Source: Cyclobacteriaceae bacterium
GTDB taxonomy: Bacteria; Bacteroidota; Bacteroidia; Cytophagales; Cyclobacteriaceae
DNA length: 6,093 nt
Assembly: GCA_028289505.1 (NCBI GenBank)
Contig: JANQPK010000257.1
Location: 1 to 6,093, forward strand
Direction of reading: 5' to 3'
Part shown: positions 1-4,809 of the stretch, one piece after another
How positions within the stretch are numbered: the stretch's first letter is position 1
How the letters are laid out: every line of letters begins with the position of its first letter
Position numbers and translations under genes: made by a program
Notes under the pieces: generated by a model
The model's database searches: none
The model's input: only the letters and a program-made list of their open reading frames with translations
Told to the model about the DNA's origin: nothing

Positions 1-753
1 GTAGAGTCGATCAATGCCGCTTTGCTTTCGGTTCCTGGACCTAATGGACTTTTTACCACCCAGTTTTACATTCTGTCTGCAGTATCCATTGCCATACTAC
101 CTTTTACCCAGCCACAGATATCTACCCGTATTATTATCATGAAGAGTAATTCTGCCTTGCGCAGAATGGCTATAGGGCTGGGAATTTTTGCAGTACTGGT
201 GATTTTACCCACCCTATTTATGGGGTTATATGGGGCAATCCTGTACCCCGATCTCCCAAGAGATGAGTTCATCGGGCACGTACTGCTCTACGATCAAGCT
301 CCTGCCATAGCTGCATTGGGGTTAATTGGGCTAATTGCAGCTGCTATTTCCACCTCTGACTCTCAGATATTTGCCTTGGGCACAGAGCTCCGTTCTTTAT
401 TAAAATCGGATGATCAGAAAGCCTTGGCCATTACCAGGATCTTTATTCTAATATTTGGAGTAGCAGCCTTGGTGTTTTCAATTCTCAGTATCAAACAACT
501 GGTGCCTTTAGCACTAACCAGTTTCTCTGGTACCGCCTTATTAGCGCCTTTGATCCTGGTGGGTCTATTATCTGAAAAAAAACCTGGGCTTTTGATACCA
601 ATTGCTACTATAGTAGCTCTTTTGGTATTTATTTCCTCACTGGTAAACTTGATACCTTCTTTTTATGGACCGGTGGATATCCGAATGATTTTGTTTGCTT
701 CATTGGCATTGATTACTCTGATTGAGTTGATGAGGTTGAGATTGATTAAATGA
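1..753 (+). CDS. Sodium:solute symporter family protein, C-terminal part (5' truncated)
   Basis: The reading frame is open from the first base, so the N-terminal half lies outside the window; 250 residues are visible, against about 450-550 for the family. Seven hydrophobic segments are visible, roughly at residues 21-40, 56-80, 100-124, 142-162, 167-190, 196-215 and 226-245. Two family hallmarks stand out. The PFTQPQISTR stretch near residues 34-43 matches the loop usually seen as PQ...R in symporters. ISTSDSQ near residues 116-122 matches the conserved STxDSQ of the helix that supplies Ser/Thr ligands to the Na2 sodium site in PutP and vSGLT. By family it is an inner-membrane, sodium-coupled solute importer with the LeuT fold; the substrate cannot be told from this half. 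A TTG at base 22 is an internal codon, not a start. The small membrane protein gene follows after 21 bases, probably in the same transcript. Confidence 0.88.
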   Translation, partial: VESINAALLSVPGPNGLFTTQFYILSAVSIAILPFTQPQISTRIIIMKSNSALRRMAIGLGIFAVLVILPTLFMGLYGAILYPDLPRDEFIGHVLLYDQAPAIAALGLIGLIAAAISTSDSQIFALGTELRSLLKSDDQKALAITRIFILIFGVAALVFSILSIKQLVPLALTSFSGTALLAPLILVGLLSEKKPGLLIPIATIVALLVFISSLVNLIPSFYGPVDIRMILFASLALITLIELMRLRLIK

Positions 754-774
754 CACTATTGGTAAGAGAGTGCT

Positions 775-1245
775 ATGAATGCTGCTATTAAGGATTATAT
801 CGACAAATTAAATCTAATCTATTACGGTTTGATAGCGCTTCCTCTGGTGTTGTTTCCGGTGGTATACCTACCAATCAAGGAAGGCATATTAACAGACTTT
901 GAACAAAGTAGTGTCCTTCATTATGTGGCAGCGCTGCTGTTGTTTTTGGTAGTCTATTTTGCCCGTCGACTTTTCAAGCGAAACATAGCATTGATTGATA
1001 TCGATTGGACATTTGAAAAGAAGCTACAAGGTTACAGAAAAGCTTCTGTGATTTTCTATGCGCTGGGTATGGTCTCCTGCATGGTCTCCGTGGGCTTGTT
1101 GATGTTTACCGAACATCAATTATTTGTGGCCACTTATCCCATTCTTTTGTTGATACTCTCGTTTTATCGTCCAACTCTGGAACGGTTGAAACGGGATCTT
1201 CCCCTTACCGAAAAAGACTTGACCGTGATCAGCAATCAGCAATAG
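775..1245 (+). CDS. Small four-helix integral membrane protein, function unknown
   Basis: This 156-residue protein matches no family I recognise. Four hydrophobic segments are visible at about residues 14-33, 46-66, 90-111 and 115-131. The loop between the second and third is positively charged at its start (RRLFKR, 64-69) and near its end (EKKLQGYRK, 81-89). A charged tail follows the last helix (ERLKRDLPLTEKD). An even helix number with basic loops suggests that both termini face the cytoplasm. There is no signal peptide cleavage site and no catalytic motif. The ATG at 775 lies 21 bases after the symporter stop, with a purine-rich GTAAGAGAG just upstream. The spacing and shared strand suggest cotranscription with the symporter and possibly an accessory role in the same membrane process; that role is an inference from position only. 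The last codons fall in a heptamer-like repeat. Confidence 0.75.
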   Translation: MNAAIKDYIDKLNLIYYGLIALPLVLFPVVYLPIKEGILTDFEQSSVLHYVAALLLFLVVYFARRLFKRNIALIDIDWTFEKKLQGYRKASVIFYALGMVSCMVSVGLLMFTEHQLFVATYPILLLILSFYRPTLERLKRDLPLTEKDLTVISNQQ

Positions 1246-1261
1246 ATAATTGATGATGGAG
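1228..1261 (+). repeat. Degenerate heptamer repeat across a stop codon
   Basis: ATCAGCA occurs twice in direct tandem (1228-1234 and 1235-1241) at the end of the four-helix protein gene. It is followed by AT-rich units with the same 7-base spacing (ATAGATA, ATTGATG). The TAG stop at 1243-1245 lies inside the run. Only the first two units are identical, so this is a weak repeat. It resembles in style the stronger array at 2270-2329, which also sits on the end of a gene. Confidence 0.4.
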
Positions 1262-1269
1262 TGAAGCAT

Positions 1270-1310
1270 ATTAAGAAAAGAGCAAGAACCCCTGAGAGAC
1301 CCTTGCTCTT
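1270..1310 (-). terminator. Intrinsic terminator of the lipoprotein gene
   Basis: A perfect 9-bp inverted repeat is formed by AAGAGCAAG (1278-1286) and CTTGCTCTT (1302-1310), with a 15-base loop. Read on the minus strand, it begins 6 bases after the lipoprotein stop codon and runs straight into TTTTCTTAA, a T-rich tract. On the plus strand the stem is followed by AAAATTC, so it is not a good terminator for the symporter pair, although the hairpin could still shield that mRNA's 3' end. The gap between the convergent genes is only 71 bases. Confidence 0.7.
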
Positions 1311-1316
1311 AAAATT

Positions 1317-2105
1317 CTAGTCCAAATCGAATGAAAGCGAATTGTCTCCTCGCGATGCCAATGCTTTATTATCGCAGGTGCCATCGCCGTAATCAACGGT
1401 AATCATGGGTCTACCGTTGAAAGAGGCATTGAAGGTTCCGGAAACGGCATGATCACATCCAGATACCACTAATATGGCTTCGGTAATGGTAGCCGAATAA
1501 GTGTTGCCTTCTTTTCCAGCACCGGTGGTGGTACCAGTGATCCTTAGTTCTAGAAGCTCTGCAAAGCTGAAATCGTAATTGAAATCCTGCTCATAGGTGA
1601 TCTGCTTGCCATCAGGACAGGTCACGATGCCATCATCCACCAACACGTTAAAGCCAAACCCATTTTGATTAGCTGCAAGATTAGAAACGCTAATGCTGCC
1701 TGCCAATCCATACCCATCGACCTCGTATCCATCAAAGATAGTGGTATAGCTGAAATCGTTATTTTCTTCTGAACCGGTCCATTCAATGAGCATGTTTCCA
1801 GATCGTACTTTACCGTCATCTCCGGTGCAGTTCGACTCAAATGATATCAGTAATTGATTATCTATTTGTGTGGATTCAATTGTATAGCAGTTCATAGTAC
1901 GGCCCGTGATCACTTCTTGGTCAGAAAGTATATCGTTAGAAACAGTCACAGCATCCAGAAAGGGAATTGACGCCTCGTCAATTATGCTGGCATTCTCGAT
2001 ATCTTCTGCAGTGATTTCCTGGTTTAAATTATCCGAATCGTCACTACAGGCCCAAAAACCTGCTAAAAACAGTGCACAGATCCATATTCTTCCGTTGGTA
2101 TTCAT
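1317..2105 (-). CDS. Secreted lipoprotein, function unknown
   Basis: This 262-residue protein starts with a short hydrophobic signal (IWICALFLAGFWA) followed by Cys20, the likely lipidated residue of a type II signal peptide. CSDDSD follows directly. In Bacteroidota, Ser and acidic residues right after this Cys resemble the lipoprotein export signal described for Flavobacterium and Capnocytophaga, so display on the cell surface is plausible. The mature part is acidic and beta-rich. Further cysteines lie at 73, 93, 163, 217 and 244. The segments NCTGDDGKVRSGNMLIEW (92-109), CPDGKQITYEQDF (163-175) and ITVDYGDGTCDNKA (235-248) resemble recurring Cys/Gly/Asp motifs I associate with uncharacterised Bacteroidota lipoproteins; no enzyme motif is visible. 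The ATG at 2105 is chosen because it gives a complete signal peptide. The gene appears monocistronic, with its own terminator at 1270-1310. Confidence 0.82.
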   Translation of the reverse strand: MNTNGRIWICALFLAGFWACSDDSDNLNQEITAEDIENASIIDEASIPFLDAVTVSNDILSDQEVITGRTMNCYTIESTQIDNQLLISFESNCTGDDGKVRSGNMLIEWTGSEENNDFSYTTIFDGYEVDGYGLAGSISVSNLAANQNGFGFNVLVDDGIVTCPDGKQITYEQDFNYDFSFAELLELRITGTTTGAGKEGNTYSATITEAILVVSGCDHAVSGTFNASFNGRPMITVDYGDGTCDNKALASRGDNSLSFDLD

Positions 2106-2117
2106 AATTATACTTTT

Positions 2118-2175
2118 GGTGCAAATAAATAGGTGAAATTACCTTGTAATAGGCTGGATTACTTTTTATTGCACC
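2118..2175 (-). promoter_or_regulatory. Possible folded leader (three-way junction) of the lipoprotein mRNA
   Basis: Read on the minus strand, GGTGCAATAA (2175-2166) can pair with TTATTTGCACC (2128-2118), giving 10 pairs with one bulged base. Enclosed are two smaller inverted repeats: GTAAT/ATTAC (2162-2158 with 2150-2146, 7-base loop) and AGGT/ACCT (2144-2141 with 2134-2131, 6-base loop). Together they could form a three-way junction ending 12 bases before the start codon. I recognise no known riboswitch class. The inner stems are short and AT-rich, so chance is a real alternative. A TCCGTTTG at 2190-2183, one mismatch from the Bacteroidota -7 box TAnnTTTG, lies just upstream, but no -33 box is correctly spaced. 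Confidence 0.25.
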
Positions 2176-2192
2176 GAATTACCAAACGGATG

Positions 2193-2233
2193 TAAGAAAT
2201 AGCCTCAATTTGTAACCCCCAACAAATTGAGGC
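2193..2233 (-). terminator. 12-bp hairpin with T-rich tail, probable terminator of the sigma operon
   Basis: A perfect 12-bp inverted repeat is formed by GCCTCAATTTGT (2202-2213) and ACAAATTGAGGC (2222-2233), with an 8-base loop. On the minus strand the loop is TGGGGGTT and the stem runs into TATTTCTTA, which suits an intrinsic terminator. It lies about 93 bases after the stop codon of the beta-barrel protein gene. The plus-strand side has no T run. The stem is AU-rich at its top, so termination may be partial. The loop can also pair with an upstream segment (see findings). Confidence 0.6.
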
Positions 2234-2234
2234 A

Positions 2235-2248
2235 GTTACGGGTTACGG
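2235..2248. repeat. Tandem 7-bp direct repeat GTTACGG x2
   Basis: GTTACGG occurs twice without a gap (2235-2241 and 2242-2248), directly beside the 12-bp hairpin. Part of it (GGGTTAC, 2240-2246) is the reverse complement of GTAACCC at 2212-2218, which covers the hairpin loop. It is short but exact. Confidence 0.5.
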
Positions 2249-2269
2249 ATCATAAGCCCACTACTTCAT

Positions 2270-2329
2270 AATCATTAATCATCAATCTCCAATCATTATT
2301 CCCCCATTCCCTAATTCCCCTATTCCCTA
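2270..2329. repeat. Composite tandem repeat: four 7-mers followed by four 8-mers
   Basis: On the plus strand, positions 2270-2297 are four 7-base units: AATCATT, AATCATC, AATCTCC and AATCATT. They are followed without a break by four 8-base units at 2298-2329: ATTCCCCC, ATTCCCTA, ATTCCCCT and ATTCCCTA. The C-runs start at 2301, 2309, 2317 and 2325, an exact 8-base period. The last unit contains the stop codon of the beta-barrel protein gene (complement of CTA, 2327-2329), so the array ends at the coding end. The minus strand carries four G-runs suitable for a G-quadruplex. Most of the 2106-2326 gap is explained by this array plus the hairpins listed separately. Confidence 0.8.
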
Positions 2330-3460
2330 AAGGATTATCCCGAAGCTGAATGCATTAAGCTCAGGACCTCGCCCTTCGCTGAAAAGGTCATTCAGGTCAT
2401 AGTTGAAAAATACATCTAAACTTCTGACGGACATTCTCGCTCTTACCCCGTATCTCCAGTTTTGCAGGAAAAAACTGTTGTTCTCTTTATCTTTTTCGGT
2501 AGAACCGTCTTGTCGGTATTTAATTTTGGAGTGACTTCCCAAGCGGTATCCACCATATACACCAACTCCAAATCTGAAACCTCGTTTTTTGTAGTTTTCA
2601 ATTCTAAAGCTGCCGCTTTCGAGGCTTTTGACCTTCCTTTTATTGCCGCTGAAATCAATCATGGGTACGAATGAGACGTTAAAATAGGAGGCAGTCAGTT
2701 TACTTTTCTTACCATTGAATTCCGACGGAAGCGGGTTGAATTCTACCATTTCAGGACCTTTGGTGATCACGATATCATCGTCTTCCAATTTGAAATTGTA
2801 CCAGGTGAAATTACCTCCCCACTCAAATAGAAAGGACCGGGATACATAGTTGGTTCTCGACCATCCAATCCCAACATACCAGGAACCCCAGGGTCTCACT
2901 GCGTAGGGTGCGGCGTTGGCGTCTGGAAAATCTCCATTTTCCAGATAATTGTTCATGCCAAATTCAAAAGCAAATTTACCAAATGAGCCTGGCCCATCTT
3001 CAATACGTTCGGATTTCTGGAACTCCGGACCATCATCCCAATCTTCAAATTCCTCTTCATAGTCGTCCCAATCCTTTACTTTGGCAGTAATCCTGTAATT
3101 CCAGAGATTAATTTTGAATTCATCTCCCTCATAATCTCCCTCCTTATAAGTGATGCCATTATCTTCATTGAGCACGATGGTGGTGTCTGATAAATAGTTC
3201 TCTCCGCTTTCATCTTCTATTACCAGATGTCTGGTATCGGCCCCGGATGAGTCGATGGAGAGATTAAGGTCGCGAAGCATGGCATTGATGTCGTAGTTTT
3301 CCAGATCTTTGAGATCTTCAGCATCTTCTACATAGATTATTATCCTAGCGTTGTTATCCAGTTCTATAATCACCGTGTCGGTCGGATGGCTCATAGCTTG
3401 TACCGCAAAGGCTATGATGAAACAAACTGTTGTTAACAGCAAATGCTTAAATAGTTTCAT
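2327..3460 (-). CDS. Predicted outer-membrane beta-barrel protein of an ECF sigma operon
   Basis: This protein has 377 residues. A signal peptide (MKLFKHLLLTTVCFIIAFAVQA) is followed by a short beta-rich domain (about 28-100) and then a strongly acidic, Trp/Asp/Glu-rich linker (KDWDDYEEEFEDWDD, about 129-143). The C-terminal 215 residues show the alternating aromatic and small-residue pattern of outer-membrane strands, such as GSWYVGIGW, FLFEWGGNFTWYNF, YFNVSFVPMI, FRFGVGVYGGYRLG and DVFFNYDLNDLF. The chain ends in NAFSFGIIL rather than a terminal Phe. I place the start at the ATG at 3460, not at an in-frame TTG at 3466, because the ATG gives a cleaner signal peptide and lies 2 bases after the upstream stop. 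It is the last gene of the sigma operon, so it may be a sensor or an output of that system. No TonB box or plug domain is visible. Barrel topology is an inference. Confidence 0.75.
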   Translation of the reverse strand: MKLFKHLLLTTVCFIIAFAVQAMSHPTDTVIIELDNNARIIIYVEDAEDLKDLENYDINAMLRDLNLSIDSSGADTRHLVIEDESGENYLSDTTIVLNEDNGITYKEGDYEGDEFKINLWNYRITAKVKDWDDYEEEFEDWDDGPEFQKSERIEDGPGSFGKFAFEFGMNNYLENGDFPDANAAPYAVRPWGSWYVGIGWSRTNYVSRSFLFEWGGNFTWYNFKLEDDDIVITKGPEMVEFNPLPSEFNGKKSKLTASYFNVSFVPMIDFSGNKRKVKSLESGSFRIENYKKRGFRFGVGVYGGYRLGSHSKIKYRQDGSTEKDKENNSFFLQNWRYGVRARMSVRSLDVFFNYDLNDLFSEGRGPELNAFSFGIIL

Positions 3461-3462
3461 TT

Positions 3463-4164
3463 TCAATTAGGTTTCGATTCTTTCTCTTTTTTGTTGATAG
3501 CTAGTAGTTGGTCCTTGGTGGCCCGCAATCCGGCCAGTGTGAAGCTAGGATCAACCATCTTAGCTTTGCGCCAGAACTTCTTTCTATTCTTAGTCTTTTG
3601 CTGGCTCTCAGGTGGTTGGACCTGAGCGAGCTCTTGCGACTCACCAGACCCCCTGGAAGCTTTTTTGTAGATAATGGTGACCTTATATTTTTCGGTTTTG
3701 CCAATTTCTTCAACCTGACTCACCAAAACATCTTCTGCTTGTGATTCATGTATTTCTGACTTTGGCTCTGAAGCACCTACTGGGGATTTCGTCTTTTCCA
3801 TTGGTTGACTAATCCGATTGGATTTGGATTGAGGTATGGGCGTAATGCGCTCCACCAGCGCAGGTGGCTCAATAAATGAAGTTTGATTGAGTTCCGGCTC
3901 CATCAAAGGTGTTGGGATATTTACCGACTGTTTATTTCCGGCAATCTGGTTAGTTTGCACGGGGGATGAGTTTAAGAAAGTAAGTAAATAAACACTGGCA
4001 GCAATCAAGGCCAAGGCGGCTGCCACTCGAGCAAATTGCCACCAGGCTTTCCGTTTTTGCTGTACCAACTGGTGCTCTATTTCTTTAGCCAGACCAGCAG
4101 GTGGTGATTGTGAATAACCGGCTAGCTTTTCCCTAAATAGCCTGTCAAAATTTTGCTCATTCAT
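3463..4164 (-). CDS. Single-pass membrane protein, putative anti-sigma factor
   Basis: This 233-residue protein has one membrane segment at about residues 43-63, after a basic flank (QQKRKAWW). The N-terminal 40 residues form a short cytoplasmic part, MNEQNFDRLFREKL followed by a PP-containing stretch and a helix (AKEIEHQLVQQ). That layout is common in Bacteroidota membrane proteins encoded next to ECF sigma factors, where this part is the candidate sigma-binding region. The remaining 170 residues would be periplasmic: a low-complexity Pro/Ser/Gln/Glu-rich stretch, then KYKVTIIYKKASRG, and a basic C-terminus containing FTLAGLRATKDQLLAI. There are no cysteines, so it lacks the zinc anti-sigma HxxxCxxC motif, and it is not FecR-like. 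The start overlaps the end of the sigma gene by 8 bases, which argues for coupled translation and a partner relationship. The anti-sigma role comes from context, not from a recognised domain. Confidence 0.7.
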   Translation of the reverse strand: MNEQNFDRLFREKLAGYSQSPPAGLAKEIEHQLVQQKRKAWWQFARVAAALALIAASVYLLTFLNSSPVQTNQIAGNKQSVNIPTPLMEPELNQTSFIEPPALVERITPIPQSKSNRISQPMEKTKSPVGASEPKSEIHESQAEDVLVSQVEEIGKTEKYKVTIIYKKASRGSGESQELAQVQPPESQQKTKNRKKFWRKAKMVDPSFTLAGLRATKDQLLAINKKEKESKPN

Positions 4165-4735
4165 GCTTTATTACTTTTGTGGTGGGCTGATTTTCTCCTA
4201 AAATTTGTTTCTGCAATAATCCGCGGGCACGACTCAGCTGGCTCTTGCTGGTGTTTTCACTAATTCCCAGAAGTTCAGCGATCTCTTTATGACTATATCC
4301 TTCGATGGCATATAGATTGAACACCGTACGATAACCCATTGGCAATTGTCGTACTAGCTTTAGCAGGTCATCAGCTTCCAGATGATTTCCGCTATCTATT
4401 GCCTGTTGCTGATATTCAGCTGCCTCAATATCGACTTCCAGATACATGGTTTTATTCTTTCTCAAATGTCCAAGAGCCTGATTGATCATTATTTTTCGCA
4501 GCCAACCGGAAAAGCTTCCTTTGCCAGAGTAGGTATTGATTTTTTCAAATGCCCTCATGAATCCTGATATCAATACATCTTCCGCTTCACTAATCTCCCT
4601 TACATAGCGCAGACACAAGGGATACATTGCCGGTGCAAATTTCTCATACAACATTCGTTGAGCCCGTTGATTCCGTTGGATACAGCCTTCGATTATGGAT
4701 TCTTCAGACAAGGATTTGTAAAGTTTCAATCCCAT
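4157..4735 (-). CDS. ECF-type RNA polymerase sigma factor
   Basis: This 192-residue protein has the full length and layout of an ECF (group 4) sigma-70 factor. Region 2 covers about residues 22-94, with EAEDVLISGFMRAFEKI, a GSFSGWLRKIMINQAL segment and HLRK. Region 4 covers about 125-177: LPMGYRTVFNLYAIEGYSHKEIAELLGISENTSKSQLSRAR, whose helix-turn-helix reads the -35 element. This region 4 wording is typical of Bacteroidota. The residue usually Gln after EDVL is Ile here (Ile56), a small departure in region 2. There is no region 3 or region 1.1. It directs RNA polymerase to a dedicated set of promoters, probably for envelope functions given the two downstream genes. The first gene of a three-gene operon, it overlaps the membrane-protein gene by 8 bases. 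A possible autoregulatory promoter lies just upstream. The signal and regulon cannot be read from the sequence. Confidence 0.93.
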   Translation of the reverse strand: MGLKLYKSLSEESIIEGCIQRNQRAQRMLYEKFAPAMYPLCLRYVREISEAEDVLISGFMRAFEKINTYSGKGSFSGWLRKIMINQALGHLRKNKTMYLEVDIEAAEYQQQAIDSGNHLEADDLLKLVRQLPMGYRTVFNLYAIEGYSHKEIAELLGISENTSKSQLSRARGLLQKQILGENQPTTKVIKHE

Positions 4736-4753
4736 AGATATTCATCTATACTA

Positions 4754-4781
4754 TCGATGCCAAATTCCCGAAATTGGTTGC
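4754..4781 (-). promoter_or_regulatory. Candidate ECF-type promoter of the sigma operon
   Basis: On the minus strand, GCAACC (4781-4776) and CATCGA (4759-4754) are separated by exactly 16 bases. This resembles the general ECF arrangement of an AAC-containing -35 and a CGTC-like -10 with a 16-17 base spacer. Transcription would begin near 4747, giving a short leader before the ATG at 4735. No good Bacteroidota housekeeping promoter (TTTG and TAnnTTTG) is visible in this 74-base gap. An inverted repeat ATGCCA/TGGCAT (4757-4762, 4783-4788) brackets the same stretch and could be an operator. The call is tentative. Confidence 0.3.
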
Positions 4782-4809
4782 ATGGCATTAATAAATTATA
4801 CGGAAGGAA

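Noticed and set aside
22..24. TTG as the start of the symporter gene
   Set aside because: The frame is open to base 1, and the family needs several more membrane helices upstream, so the gene is cut by the edge.
2122..2129. TTTATTTG on the minus strand as the lipoprotein -7 box
   Set aside because: It has one mismatch to TAnnTTTG, no TTG at the expected distance upstream, and would leave a leader of only about 12 bases; it also lies inside the proposed outer stem.
1906..2136. Plus-strand open frame of 76 codons opposite the lipoprotein
   Set aside because: It is antisense to a convincing lipoprotein gene, covers its signal peptide region and has no recognisable protein features; other short frames opposite real genes were dropped for the same reason.
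2270..2329. CRISPR-like array
   Set aside because: The units are 7-8 bases, directly abutting and without spacers, so this is a simple tandem repeat.
3461..3466. TTG at 3466 as the start of the beta-barrel protein
   Set aside because: It adds only Met-Lys before an ATG at 3460 that gives a standard signal peptide and a 2-base gap to the upstream stop; the TTG would overlap that stop.
4795..4800. TATAAT on the minus strand as a sigma-70 -10 box
   Set aside because: Bacteroidota housekeeping promoters use TAnnTTTG rather than TATAAT, no matching upstream box is present, and the tract is AT-rich enough to contain it by chance.
4736..4809. Terminator after the ribonuclease-like gene
   Set aside because: The best hairpin (CCAATT/AATTTGG with a bulge, or ATGCCA/TGGCAT) is weak and is not followed by a T-run on the minus strand.
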